Source of the DNA: a virus
Reading direction: 5' to 3' (one strand)
Virus record (IMG/VR): IMGVR_UViG_3300036651_001908
Span: 59,756-123,755 of that record
DNA length: 64,000 nt
This document shows, piece by piece, positions 8,638 through 19,400 of the stretch; positions within the stretch are counted from its first letter, which is position 1; every line of letters begins with the position of its first letter. The notes beneath the pieces are model-generated. The model was given only the letters and a program-made list of their open reading frames with translations. It was not told where the DNA came from and did no database searches. The translations under genes and the position numbers were made by a program.

Positions 8638-9243
8638 ATGGCTACTACGCAGATTTACGAAGGCTTTTCGCTTTCGCACGCCGCCATCCTTGACGGCCAG
8701 TCCGACGACGCTCAGGTGAACTTCGGTACCTTCTACGGCGTCCGATCCGGTTCGATCGCACTCCAGGTGCAGTCGTTCGACAACACGGGTGACGACGCGG
8801 TGCTGAGCACCTGGTACTGGGCTGACAAGGCCACGGTCACCATCACGTCGGGGTACATCCCGTTCCAGACCATCTCGGTGCTGACCGGCTCGCAGATCAC
8901 CTCCTCGGGTGCTGGCAACTCGGCCATCTACCAGTTGCCCCTCTGGGAACTCGGCTCCATGAACACGTCGCCTCGCCCGATGATGGTGCGCGTTCCCTCG
9001 AAGGACTCGGCGGGCAACATCCGCCAGTTGGACTTCATTCTGTACAAGGTCCAGTTCGAGCCGATTTCGTTCACCGGCCCCGACTACAAGGTCGGCCTCC
9101 TCGTGAACTACACCGGCACCGCGCTGATGTCGTCCATCGATGAGAAGGGCAACCCCGTCCTGGACTCCCAGACCGGTCTCCCCTCGAAGCAGATCGGCCG
9201 TCTGGTCTCGTCCGGCGTGGGTGGCGCTGACACCCTGATGTAA
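8638..9243 (+). CDS. Major tail (tube) protein
   Basis: 201 residues, ATG behind GAGGAG. A Gly/Thr/Ser-rich beta protein directly upstream of the frameshifted tail chaperone pair and the tape measure, the canonical position of the siphovirus tube protein. No C-terminal Ig-like extension is seen. The 59-base gap before it holds ACCGATAGTACC, a candidate late promoter element. Confidence 0.8.
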   Translation: MATTQIYEGFSLSHAAILDGQSDDAQVNFGTFYGVRSGSIALQVQSFDNTGDDAVLSTWYWADKATVTITSGYIPFQTISVLTGSQITSSGAGNSAIYQLPLWELGSMNTSPRPMMVRVPSKDSAGNIRQLDFILYKVQFEPISFTGPDYKVGLLVNYTGTALMSSIDEKGNPVLDSQTGLPSKQIGRLVSSGVGGADTLM

Positions 9244-9275
9244 TACCCCGCAAGCCCCAACTGAAGGAGAGTCGC

Positions 9276-9833
9276 ATGACGACCGCAAGTGAAGTAGACG
9301 CCCTCGACCCCGAGTCGGACATCATCCAACTCGAATCTGGCGATCGAGTGGTGATTCAGCGTCTTCGCACTCGGCAGATGTTCCGGCTGCTGAAGATCCT
9401 GACGCACGGTGCCGGTCCGGCACTGAACAACCTCAACGTGGGCGCGGACACGGCAGAGTTCATCACCCAACTCATCGCTGTCACGGTGATGGCGATCCCG
9501 AACGCTGAAGACGAGACCATCGACTTCGTCCTCAGCATGGTGGACTCGGCCGACACCATCGACCCGCCGCGGACGAAGGCTGACCGGGCTCGGAATGAGG
9601 AACTGCGGGACAACCTCGCAGCGAATCTGCTGAACCCGTCGCTGGACGACCTTCTCTCGATCATCGAGATTGTCATCCGCAAGGAGGCGCCGGAGATTGC
9701 AGCGCTGGGAAAACGCTTGGGGGCGCTCCTCCAGACGACGCTGGGGAACGCTCCGACGGCGGAGCCGGAGCCGGAGAGTCTGCCCGAGCCGGAGAAGCGC
9801 AAGCCCTCTTCGAGAAGCGCCTCGAAGGCATAG
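9276..9833 (+). CDS. Tail assembly chaperone, short form (gpG-like)
   Basis: 185 residues, ATG behind GAAGGAG. Helical and charged, with a Pro/Glu/Lys-rich C-terminus. It is the zero-frame product of the chaperone pair that coats the tape measure during tail assembly. A perfect slippery heptamer lies inside it at 9707-9713. Confidence 0.85.
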   Translation: MTTASEVDALDPESDIIQLESGDRVVIQRLRTRQMFRLLKILTHGAGPALNNLNVGADTAEFITQLIAVTVMAIPNAEDETIDFVLSMVDSADTIDPPRTKADRARNEELRDNLAANLLNPSLDDLLSIIEIVIRKEAPEIAALGKRLGALLQTTLGNAPTAEPEPESLPEPEKRKPSSRSASKA

Positions 9834-10222
9834 ACCATGACCATCTCGTTGGCCGCTACGCCATCATCTATGACCTCGTGGCCAACGAGTATGGCTGGAC
9901 TGATGAGCAGATCGGAGACCTCCCTGTAATCCGCCTTCGTCAGATCGTCGCTGCGATTCACATGCGCCAATTCATCCGAACCCGTGAAGAGAACGCTCGC
10001 TTCTCTTGGCTGGCTCGGGCGCTTGGCACTCTGATCGCTGCGGGGTATCAGACGGAGGGAGAGAACCCCGCTATCGACCACGCAGCCAACTTGTCCATGG
10101 ATGAAATCGAAGCGGCAGCCATGAAGGATGCCACTGGGGAAGGTACGGCCCGTGCTGTTCAGGAGAACGGTGAGGGTTCGTACGAGAAGTTGATGAAGTA
10201 CATGGGCGGCCCGCCCAGATAG
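9276..10222 (+). CDS. Tail assembly chaperone, frameshifted fusion (gpGT-like)
   Basis: Translation slipping -1 at 9707-9713 joins codons 1-146 of the short form to the overlapping -1 frame, which is open from the slip site to the stop at 10220-10222, giving about 315 residues. The downstream part has no ribosome site of its own and reads as a helical domain with a FEKRLEGIDHD segment continuing through the short-form stop. G/GT pairs made by -1 frameshifting before the tape measure are a conserved siphovirus feature. Confidence 0.85.
9707..9713 (+). other. -1 ribosomal frameshift slippery site GGGAAAA
   Basis: In the zero frame the codons read ctG GGA AAA, matching X XXY YYZ; re-pairing to GGG AAA enters the long -1 frame of the chaperone fusion. 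The frame and position about 60% into the first gene match the usual site. Confidence 0.85.
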
Positions 10223-10235
10223 CAGGAGGTGAGAA

Positions 10236-13200
10236 GTGTCGGACTTCAGGGAAACCGATGTCACGTACAAGGCCAAGGCCAACTTCTCCGAACTGCTTGC
10301 CCAGATCGCTGCTGTCAAGGCGGCTATCGATGCTCTCCGTGCGACCGAGAAGGATGCGAATTCCGGCTCCACCCAGGAGAACAAGGATGTCGCGGCCTCT
10401 CAGAACGCGATCACGAAGTCGCTCAAGGAGCGCGCGGCTGCTCAGCGGACCCTCAACGATCTAGAGAAGAAGGCCAAGGGCGCCTCTACCGGTGGAACCG
10501 CGGGCCAAGCGGGCGGCTCTGCGGTCTCCGACCTCAACGCGGTAGACGACGCGCAGAAGAAGGTCAGCAACAGCCGTCGCAAGATGGTCAAGGACACGCA
10601 GGATCTGTCCAAGGCCGAGCAGGATCTTGCGGCTGCACGCTTCCGTGCCTCCGCGGCAGGAGACACCAGCGACCTCTCTCGCATGGGTCTCGAAAAGAAG
10701 ATTTTCGGCCAGGTCGTGCAGAACATCGCTGCATATAACGATCTGGAGAAGGCGCAGACCCGGGCAGATACGCACCACGTCTTCGGTCTGCGGGACATCA
10801 AGTTCGCTGCCGAAGAGGCGGGGCGGGCCGAGAGTGCCGCGAGTGATGCGGGGACGGCAAGTGACTCGCGTCGTGCCGGGAGCATTCGGGCGATCACCTC
10901 AGGTCTTCGGGAGCAAGGGGTCGAAGCGGAGAAGACCGCGACCCGGGTGCAGAATCTCTTCGCGAAGATCGCATCCCTCTCTACCGGTCTCAGTGGCATC
11001 ATCAATAGGTTGCCTCCTGTGGGCCCTGGCGCGCTTGTCGGAATGGGGCTCGCTGCTCTTCCGGCGCTCTACCCCATCCTCTCCTCCCTCCTGAACGTCG
11101 TCGGTCCTCTGATCGCAGGTTTCGGTGCCCTGGGCGCAGGCACACTGGCATTCGCATCGAACCTCGCCTCTCTGTCTGCTGGTCTTGTGGCAGTCGTGCC
11201 CCTCATGGCGGGCATGGCCACCATGATGGGCACGATCAAGATGGCGCTTGCGGGTGTCACCGGGCCCAAGGGTGCCATGGCGTTGTATGCCAGGTGGCAG
11301 GATCTGATCGCCCTTGGTGCCTCACCTGCGGTCATCGGTCGGGCCCAGAAGGCTTATCAGAACGCGTTCCAGTCCTTGGCTCCCGCTGCTCAGCAGTTCG
11401 TGACGTGGAACCAAAGCATGCAGAACGCCTTCGATGCCATTCAGCATGCGGTCCAGCAGAACTTCTTCGCGCAGTTCGTCAAGGATCTGCACCTGGTCAA
11501 CGGGCTTCTCCCCCCTCTCGCGAAACTGTTCATGAACACCGCTACGGCCATGGGCCAGGTCGTAGACGACATCCTCAAGGCCCTGTCCGGGCCGCGGTGG
11601 ATCACGGCCATCAATACGTTCGCTGACACGATCGTTCCGCTGATCGGCGTGGTCAGCAAGACCATCATCAGCACCCTCGGGTTGTTCCGAGACCTGACCA
11701 TCGCCGCCCTCCCCTTCACGGTCAAGATGGTGAATGGGCTCAACAACGTCGTTGCCGGTCTCGTCGCGATGCTGAACACCCCGGGCAGGGCCGCCGCGTT
11801 CACTGCCTTCCTCGATGTCGTCTACAGCCGCCTGCTCGTCTGGCTGGACATCGTCAAGAACATCGCTCTGGTCATGGCCCGCTACAGCAGCGCCGCCTCC
11901 GGCTGGAGCAATGATGTTGTCAAGAACTTCGACAAGGTCACCAAGCACTGGGCGGACATGGCGAAGGCCGCCGAGAAGCCGAACTCAGGATTCAAGAAGT
12001 ACCTGGAGGAAATCAAGCCGCTCCTTGCCGCCTTCGGCCGACTGGGCAGTGAAGCCGTCGGCTGGATCAAGCGGATGATGTTCGATCCCCAGAACATCAA
12101 GGACATGACGAAGATCGCGGATGCTTTCGGCATCCTCGGTCACGCCCTTGCCAGTCTGCTTGACACCTTGACCAAGGGCGGCGACTTCTCGGTCATCGTT
12201 GACATCGTTGCCCAACTGATCAAGTTGATCGACCAGATTCTGAAACTGGGAGGCATCCAGGGCATTCAGGGTGTCTGGAACATCATCGACAACCTGCTGA
12301 AGTTCCTGAACGGGCTGCTTGCCTGGGCTTCGAAGGCTCCGGTCATCGGGAATGTTCTTGGCCCGATCGTCACCTCGTTGAGTGTGTTGGCGACGCTCTC
12401 GTTCATCGGCAAGTTCACGGGCCTGACCGACCTCTTCGCTTCCCTGATGCTCCTGGCGGGTACTCCTGGGATCCTTGCTGTGCTGGATCGCCTTCCCGGT
12501 GTGGTCCCCTTCATGTCGAAGACCGGTGTCAAGTTCACGGACGCCAAGAACCCCATGCAGCAGACGAAGAATGGTGAGCCGTCTGTCTGGGCCACCAAGC
12601 CTTCGAAGAACGACCCGCTCTACAAGTACAACAAGGGCGCCAAGATCGGTGACCCCGTCATGGGTCCCGGCATTATCGATGCGGGGGCCATGAGCACCCG
12701 GCAGGCTGCGCTTGCCTACGCGAAGCGGCTGAGCGCCTTCCAGGGCGAGGAGCGCGCCTTCGCCCTTGCCAGTGGTGGGAAGGACACCGCCAGCATCCTT
12801 GAGAAGTTGGGGGGCTTCCTGGGCCTCGGGGCCAAGGGTGGTGCCTTCCGCTCCACCACGCAGGCGCTGATGGATGCGGGCCTCATGGCCAAGGGGGGCA
12901 AGGCCTGGGGCCTGGGTGGGCTGCTCGGCAAGGGCATCTCTGGTGTTGGGAGCAAGATCCTCCCCGGCATCGGTGCCTTGTTCGGGGGCATGGATCTTTT
13001 CAACATGACCCAGAACGCGGGCTCCTCGAAGGGCAGCCCGGAGGTTCAGCGGTTCCTCAAGCACCCGACCCAGGCCAACGCGCTGGCCATGGCCAAGTCC
13101 ATCAACGGTGGGGTGTGGGGCGGAGCCGGACAGGGGGCGCTCGATGGCTTCGGCATCGGCTCCCTCCTCGGTCCCTGGGGCATGCTCGGTGGGGCACTTG

Positions 13201-15584
13201 TGGGCGGTGTCTACGGGGGAGCCACGGGTGGCATCCAGGCGAGCGGCTCGAAGAACCTGGGTCGCGGTTGGGGGAACATTGCCCAACAGGCATGGAAGAA
13301 CCCGGGCTCACTGAGTGGCACGTTGGGCACCGCCTACGGCATGCTCGGCCAGGCGATGGGGCTCCCCAAGGGCTACGGGTCGGCCTTCGGAGGGGTTGTC
13401 GGGGGTGCCGCAGGGTTTGGGCTCGGGAACGCCAAGGGCCTGATCGGGAACTTCCAGCACGGTGGTGACCAGATCGCAGGCTTCTTCAAGGGTGCAGCCA
13501 ACAACTTCACCTATGGAGCGAAGCAGATCAGTGGCTTCTTCAAGGGTGTAGCCGACAACTTCACCTATGGAGGGAAGCAGATCGTCGGCTTCTTCAAGGG
13601 TGTCGTCGCGAACTTCGCCCATGGTGCTCAGCAGATCGCCTCCTTCTTCAAGCCTGTCACGGATAAGTTCGCCGCGGGTGCGAAGCAGATCGGTGACTGG
13701 TGGAGCAAGGAGGTCATCCCTGGCTGGGCCCACGGTGCTAAGCAGATCGGTGACTGGTGGAGCAAGCAGGTTGTTCCCGCTTGGGCCCACGGCGCTAAGC
13801 AGATCGGTGACTGGTGGAGCAAGGAGGTCATCCCTGGCTGGGCCCACGGCGCTAAGCAGATCGGTGACTGGTGGAGCAAGACGGTTGTTCCTGCCTGGGC
13901 GCATGGTGCTCAGCAGATCGCCGCATTCTTCAAGCCTGTCGTGGACGGTTGGTTCATCGTCGCGAAGCAGGTCGGCCAGTTCTTCAAGCCCATGGTGGAC
14001 AAGTGGGCCTACGGAGCGAAGCAGATCGGTGATTGGTTCCATGGTGTAATCAACAACTTCGCCCACGGCTGGTCACAGATCGCTGGGTGGTGGAAGGGAG
14101 TCATTGACAACTTCGCCCACGGCTGGTCACAGATCGCTGGGTGGTGGAAGGGAGTCATTGACAACTTCGCCCACGGCTGGTCACAGATCACCGATTGGTT
14201 CCATGGTGTAATCGACAACTTCGCCCATGGCTGGAAGCAGATCACCGATTGGTTCCAGGGCCTGATCAACAACTTCGCCCACGGGTGGAAGCAGATCACC
14301 GATTGGTTCACTCAGGTCGGTAAGAACATTGACAATGGCTGGCATTCACTCACTCAGTGGTGGCACGACATTGGCAAGCACATCGATGGCTGGTGGAACG
14401 GCGTCACCAGTTGGTGGCAGCAGGTCGGCAAGAACGTCAACAAGTGGTGGGATGGTGTCACCAGTTGGTGGCAGCAGGTTGGCAAGAACGTCAACAAGTG
14501 GTGGGACGGCGTCACCAGTTGGTGGCAGCAGGTTGGCAAGAACGTCAGCAAGTGGTGGGATGGCGTCACCAGTGCTTGGGTCAAGATCGGTCAGAACATC
14601 CGTGGTTGGTGGGACGGCGTCTCCACTGCTTGGGTCAAGATCGGCAAGGACATCCGTGGTTGGTGGGATGGTGTCACCAGTGGCTTTGTCAAGATCGGCA
14701 AGGACATCTACAACTGGTGGAATGGGGTCACCAGCGGATTTGTGAATATAGGAAAGAAGATTTTCGCACTCTTCGGCGGGGTCGCCGGGGCCTTCATGAA
14801 TGCCATCAAGACCATCGGTGGGATTGGAGGCGCAGTCGGAGGCGCAGTCTCAGGTCCCCTCGGCAGTGTGATCAGTGGCGCGCTGAAGGCGGCTGGTGCT
14901 CCGCTGTCTTGGGCCGGGGACATCGCGAAGATCATTCACTTCGAGTCCGGTGGAAACGCCAACGCCCAGAACAACTGGGACAGCAACGCCAAGGCCGGTC
15001 ACCCGTCGCAGGGTCTGATGCAGTTGATTCCGGGCACCTTCTCGGCGTATGCCGGAGGGTACGCCAGTAGGGGCATCCGGGACCCCTTCGCGAATGTGTT
15101 CGCGGGCATCCGGTACATCATGGCCAACTACGGCAGCGTCTACAATGTTCCGGGCATCAAGTCGCTGGCTGCGGGAGGCTCCTACGTGGGCTACTCCACC
15201 GGTGGTTCCGTCACTGGTGGGGCCGGTCCCCGGTGGAAGAAGAACGGCACCGACACCGTTCCTGCCATGCTCACACCGGGTGAGTTCGTCATCCGCAAGC
15301 CGGTCGTGGACCTGCTCGGGGTCCAGAACCTTCGTCTGCTGAATAGCATGACGACCTACTCCAAGTTCCTCACCGGGCCGATGCGCTCCCCGCGCCCACC
15401 GGTGGTTGCGCCCTACCAGCCTGGGGTGCCCGGCTGGATGAGGAGCCCTGGGTTCAGTGGTCACGGCCCGAGCCCTGCTCAGACCTTCGGCAACATCATC
15501 ATCAACAACCCGCTGCCCGAGCGGGCCAGCGATACCCTTCCGCGCACCACGCGCAAGATGGGTTACCTCGGCCCGACCCGATAG
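10236..15584 (+). CDS. Tape measure protein with W-rich repeats and lytic transglycosylase domain
   Basis: 1782 residues from GTG 10236 behind AGGAGGTGAG. Order: N-terminal coiled coil (about 1-250), a very hydrophobic stretch (about 263-335), central helical region, Gly-rich membrane-like region (about 880-1070), tandem repeats (about 1080-1510) built on KQIGDWWSK-like and GWSQIAGWWKG-like units, then an SLT-type domain (about 1565-1640) with HFESGGNANAQNNWD and SQGLMQLIPGTF, which contain the catalytic Glu region. Tape length sets tail length; at the usual ~0.15 nm per residue a tail of roughly 250-270 nm follows. The SLT domain should open peptidoglycan during DNA entry. Several tandem units are identical at DNA level, for example 54-bp copies at 14100-14207. 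Confidence 0.95.
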   Translation: MSDFRETDVTYKAKANFSELLAQIAAVKAAIDALRATEKDANSGSTQENKDVAASQNAITKSLKERAAAQRTLNDLEKKAKGASTGGTAGQAGGSAVSDLNAVDDAQKKVSNSRRKMVKDTQDLSKAEQDLAAARFRASAAGDTSDLSRMGLEKKIFGQVVQNIAAYNDLEKAQTRADTHHVFGLRDIKFAAEEAGRAESAASDAGTASDSRRAGSIRAITSGLREQGVEAEKTATRVQNLFAKIASLSTGLSGIINRLPPVGPGALVGMGLAALPALYPILSSLLNVVGPLIAGFGALGAGTLAFASNLASLSAGLVAVVPLMAGMATMMGTIKMALAGVTGPKGAMALYARWQDLIALGASPAVIGRAQKAYQNAFQSLAPAAQQFVTWNQSMQNAFDAIQHAVQQNFFAQFVKDLHLVNGLLPPLAKLFMNTATAMGQVVDDILKALSGPRWITAINTFADTIVPLIGVVSKTIISTLGLFRDLTIAALPFTVKMVNGLNNVVAGLVAMLNTPGRAAAFTAFLDVVYSRLLVWLDIVKNIALVMARYSSAASGWSNDVVKNFDKVTKHWADMAKAAEKPNSGFKKYLEEIKPLLAAFGRLGSEAVGWIKRMMFDPQNIKDMTKIADAFGILGHALASLLDTLTKGGDFSVIVDIVAQLIKLIDQILKLGGIQGIQGVWNIIDNLLKFLNGLLAWASKAPVIGNVLGPIVTSLSVLATLSFIGKFTGLTDLFASLMLLAGTPGILAVLDRLPGVVPFMSKTGVKFTDAKNPMQQTKNGEPSVWATKPSKNDPLYKYNKGAKIGDPVMGPGIIDAGAMSTRQAALAYAKRLSAFQGEERAFALASGGKDTASILEKLGGFLGLGAKGGAFRSTTQALMDAGLMAKGGKAWGLGGLLGKGISGVGSKILPGIGALFGGMDLFNMTQNAGSSKGSPEVQRFLKHPTQANALAMAKSINGGVWGGAGQGALDGFGIGSLLGPWGMLGGALVGGVYGGATGGIQASGSKNLGRGWGNIAQQAWKNPGSLSGTLGTAYGMLGQAMGLPKGYGSAFGGVVGGAAGFGLGNAKGLIGNFQHGGDQIAGFFKGAANNFTYGAKQISGFFKGVADNFTYGGKQIVGFFKGVVANFAHGAQQIASFFKPVTDKFAAGAKQIGDWWSKEVIPGWAHGAKQIGDWWSKQVVPAWAHGAKQIGDWWSKEVIPGWAHGAKQIGDWWSKTVVPAWAHGAQQIAAFFKPVVDGWFIVAKQVGQFFKPMVDKWAYGAKQIGDWFHGVINNFAHGWSQIAGWWKGVIDNFAHGWSQIAGWWKGVIDNFAHGWSQITDWFHGVIDNFAHGWKQITDWFQGLINNFAHGWKQITDWFTQVGKNIDNGWHSLTQWWHDIGKHIDGWWNGVTSWWQQVGKNVNKWWDGVTSWWQQVGKNVNKWWDGVTSWWQQVGKNVSKWWDGVTSAWVKIGQNIRGWWDGVSTAWVKIGKDIRGWWDGVTSGFVKIGKDIYNWWNGVTSGFVNIGKKIFALFGGVAGAFMNAIKTIGGIGGAVGGAVSGPLGSVISGALKAAGAPLSWAGDIAKIIHFESGGNANAQNNWDSNAKAGHPSQGLMQLIPGTFSAYAGGYASRGIRDPFANVFAGIRYIMANYGSVYNVPGIKSLAAGGSYVGYSTGGSVTGGAGPRWKKNGTDTVPAMLTPGEFVIRKPVVDLLGVQNLRLLNSMTTYSKFLTGPMRSPRPPVVAPYQPGVPGWMRSPGFSGHGPSPAQTFGNIIINNPLPERASDTLPRTTRKMGYLGPTR
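13450..14760 (+). repeat. Tandem Trp-rich coding repeats in the tape measure gene
   Basis: About 24 in-frame units of roughly 18 residues, each with a Trp or Phe pair and a His-Gly/Lys-Gln-Ile core. Some neighbouring copies are identical at the nucleotide level, so unit number could vary by recombination and change tail length in 18-residue steps. Confidence 0.85.
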
Positions 15585-15622
15585 ACCCGCGCCGATAGTT
15601 CCCCCTAGGAGGGCATAGACCC

Positions 15623-16456
15623 GTGACGAACACAACCTCGGCGTACTGGGCCATCAATGGGACCAGCCTTCAGACCTACGCGTGGAATATCTCCTCGTGG
15701 GGAGACAAGCAGACTCTTCCTCCGACGCGTGGCGCAAATCTTCTTGTGCCGATGGCCACCGGGCAGACCTACGTTCCTAAGGTTCCGGACAGCCGCACCA
15801 TCACCCTGAACATGTGGGTCTCGGGGGCTAACCCGGATGGCAGCATCCCGAGGAACCCCACCGCTCTCGCCACCTTCCAGGCGAATTACGCTGCGTTGCA
15901 GGCGCTCTTCTGGAACATCCGAGGCCAGATGCAGTTGTCGCAGGTGATGACCTACCCGGACGGCACGACACATACCGTCATCGCGCTTGCTGAGTATGCG
16001 GGCGGTATGCAGCCGTCGATGCAGGGCCAAGCGGCTGCCGCCTTCAGTGTGGATCTACTTCTTGCCGACCCATTCTTCTACGGCCCTCAGATCACGCAGA
16101 CCCTGTCGTCTTCGACCGTCGTGAACGTCGTGGGGGACGACCGCACGGACGCAGTCTTCTTCACTCTAAGCGGCGCGCGGAACAACCTGCGCATCCAGAA
16201 CACCACGATGCTCGCCCAGCCCTACTTCGTCTACAACTACTCCACCGCTTCAGGAGACTCCGTCGTCTTCGATGTGCAGAACTTCAAGGTCACTCACACG
16301 CCTTCGGGCAGTGGCGCGTATCAGGCCGCGGGGCGAATCAGCCATGGAGCCGACCCGTTCTGGCTCCCCCTCGTTCCGGGGAACAACACCATCGCCATGA
16401 GCAGCACGTCTGGAACCGGCACGGTAAGCCTGGCTTACCAGCCTAGGTGGTTCTGA
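15623..16456 (+). CDS. Distal tail protein (Dit-like)
   Basis: 277 residues, GTG behind CCTAGGAGGG. Follows the tape measure and precedes the tail-tip protein. The N-terminal ~150 residues alternate strands with VPDSRTITLNMWVSG and a LADPFFYGP segment typical of siphovirus distal tail hub proteins; the C-terminal half is a beta galectin-like domain. CGCCGATAGTT lies in the 38-base gap upstream. Confidence 0.8.
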   Translation: MTNTTSAYWAINGTSLQTYAWNISSWGDKQTLPPTRGANLLVPMATGQTYVPKVPDSRTITLNMWVSGANPDGSIPRNPTALATFQANYAALQALFWNIRGQMQLSQVMTYPDGTTHTVIALAEYAGGMQPSMQGQAAAAFSVDLLLADPFFYGPQITQTLSSSTVVNVVGDDRTDAVFFTLSGARNNLRIQNTTMLAQPYFVYNYSTASGDSVVFDVQNFKVTHTPSGSGAYQAAGRISHGADPFWLPLVPGNNTIAMSSTSGTGTVSLAYQPRWF

Positions 16457-19400
16457 TGGGAGACTGGACCGGTACTACCCCCTGGACCGGGTCTCGCACC
16501 TGGGGCCCCGATGGGGCAAGTGTTGGGCTTACCGGGTCAGGCTCCCTGCACATTGCTGTTTCGACCAGCCCCAGCATGGGCGGCTCCGGTTCCCTGGCGG
16601 TCTCCCGGGCTACCCCGGCTATCAAGCCTGCTGTCGCACTGACCGGAGCCGGTGTTCTCAGCCTGCTGACTTCGGTCGCGATGACCTCGCCTCAGGTGCT
16701 CTACGGCTACCCGTCCTCACTGGAGTTCCGGGTCACCAAGTACACCACTGCTCGGACGACGCCCACGGTCTACGATGAGGTGCTGAACGGACCGCTGGCT
16801 GGCTCGTGGCTGGACGAGTTGGTGGGTCCCGGTAGTGGCACCCTCACACTCTCAACTCAGCACCCGAAGGTGTTGGCCGACCCGACACTGCTGGCGCAGC
16901 GCAACTGGATCACCGCGCTGCGGGATGGCCAGGTGGTAGGCCGCTTCATCTTGCAGACCAAGGAACTGGTGCTGGCGGGCTCCAACGGGGACATGGCCGA
17001 CCGTCTCTGGACTATCTCGGGTGAAGGTCTGCGGACTCTGCTGCACGACGCGGTTGTTTTCCCCGAGAACGGACAGGTCGGGAAGACGACGGGAACCACC
17101 CGCTACTTCAACTTCGCCACGGTGATGAAGAGTCGTTGGTATAACTCCAGCCAGTGGGTGGCGCCACATTCTGGCCCCAACTATCTCGCTAAGAATTCGT
17201 ACTTCTTGAAGTACCCCGCAGGGTACCCCATCGCCCAGGGCCAGTGGATCTGGGGCTCGACTCGGGACGCCAACGGACATGCTGCGGTCGGCTACAACTA
17301 CTTCCGTTGTGAGTTCACTGCGACGGTGTCTGACTCCTCGCAGACGTACTCGTTCTACGCCGCGGGTGATGACGCCCTCAACCTTTACCTCGATGGCATC
17401 CCCATTGCGAATACTGCTGTCGGGCAGAAGAGTTGGGCGAACGTCGTTGCGGTCGAGGGTATCTCTCTTACCCAGGGTGCCCATGTGCTCTCCGCACAGG
17501 TGTACAACGCCCAGGGCCGGGCAGGTTTCATGGCCTGTGTTCGGCAAGACGCGAACGACTCCACGAGCACCGCGATCAAGACCCTCTCCTACACCGGTGA
17601 TTCACACTGGAAAGTCAACGCGTACCCCTCGCAGGAACCGGGCTGGACCATCGGTGAGGTCTTGCTCCAGTTGTGGGGCGAGGCTCAGACCCGAGGTGTG
17701 GACTTCCCTGCCCAGTTGCGCCCTACCTTTTCCGAAAATACGGATTCCGCGGGCGTGGCCTGGCCGTCCACCGGTTCGTATTCGTTCCCGCTCAACACCG
17801 ACTACTCCGACATGCTCGCCCAGATGGAGGCCATGGGTTGTGAGGCCTGGGTAGATCCTTCCACTCTGACGTTCAACGTCTACGTGGTGAAGGGCATCGA
17901 TTACTCGGTTGTCGCGTCGTATCCGAACCCCCCCACATTGCAGATCGGACAGAACCTCACTGCGACGGATGAGACATCAACCGCGGCACTGAAGAATGGT
18001 CTTCTTGTTCAGGCCGCGGACGGCTGGACCTACCAGACTGACAGCAACTCGCTCTCCACCTTCGGCCGCATCGAGGGTGGCACGCAGGTCAGCGTGAATC
18101 TGAATCAGGCCAGCACCATCATCAGCAAAACCTTCTCGTTGATGAGCACGCCGCAGGTGTCCACGACGTACCAGATCATCGACACCGGCAACATCAAGCC
18201 GGGTATCGACTTCACCTTGGGTGACTGGATCATGGCTCCGGCCATGAACGTGGACCCCAACACACTTGCGCGGCGCCGCGTGATGTCCATCACCTATGCC
18301 CTGGACACGTCGAATAACAACCCGAACGTTGTCTACGCGGTCGAGTTGGACACGGTCTATCAGGACCACATCACCACACTGACCAACCTCATCTCGAAGT
18401 TGAACAATCAGGACACGGTCACTGGAGCGAAGACTTCCAAGGCCGTCCCTTCTACTGGAGCCGGTGCCCCCATCGGCGCGGGCAGTTCACCCGCCACGCG
18501 CTCCGCGCTCTACGCTCCCACGTCCTTCGCAGTCGGCACCATCACGGGTACCTACGACTCCAATGGCAACCCCACCTGTGCACTCGCACTCTCGTGGGTC
18601 TGCCCCGTGGACGATGAGGGCAACGACCAGGACGTGGCCCACTACGAGATTTACGGGTCCACTCCCACCGTCGCCTGGGCCCTCCTGTCACGGGTGGATG
18701 GGGCGAACCTCACCACGACGCTGAACGTCACTCCGGTTCAGTCCTGGACCCTCGGTGTTCGCGCTGTGGCGGCCTGGGATGCAGGCCTCCTGTCGGACTT
18801 CAGCAACATGGTCACCGTCACGTCGATCAAGCCGGGGACAGCGCTGGATCCGCCCACTGCTCCGACGCTGGCCACGGACAAGGGAACGATCACTGCCCAC
18901 TGGGACGGGAAGTTGATCAACTCCGGGGGTGTGTCGTACACGCCACCGGTGCAGTTCAAGAACGTCTCCTGCTACATCTACACGAACTCGCCCAGCGAGA
19001 GCGACATCCACCAGGTGGCAGGGCTGCTCCAGGGCGCGGGCGCAGTCGTCATCTCCGGGCTCGCCGTCGGCACGCTCTACTACGTTGTGTTCTTCGCCAA
19101 TGACAACGGAGGGCTGTCGTCTGCGCAGTCCGCCCCGGCTTCAGTGACGGTCATCGGTATCACCGGCCCGGACATCCTGGCCAACTCGATCACGGCGAAC
19201 CAACTGGCCGTCGGGGCAATCACCGCAGACAAGTTGGATGTCGGAACGGTTCCGCAAGGCAACCAGTACAACCGGGTGCCGAACCCGCTGTCGAACACCG
19301 CCTACTGGTCGTTGGTGGTCTCGTCCACCAACGCGTTCAACTTGGGTGGCTCGGCCAATGCGACCGCGCTCGCGGCGGTCGGGGCAGTTCCGGCCGGACT

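Noticed and set aside
9878-10222. Independent gene for the second tail chaperone ORF
   Set aside because: No ribosome site at the listed start, and the frame is open back to the slippery site.
11985-13286. Long minus-strand open frame (433 codons) inside the tape measure gene
   Set aside because: It is the complement of a strongly coding high-GC gene, has shadow-type composition (Arg/Gly/Leu/Asp/His-rich) and no ribosome site.
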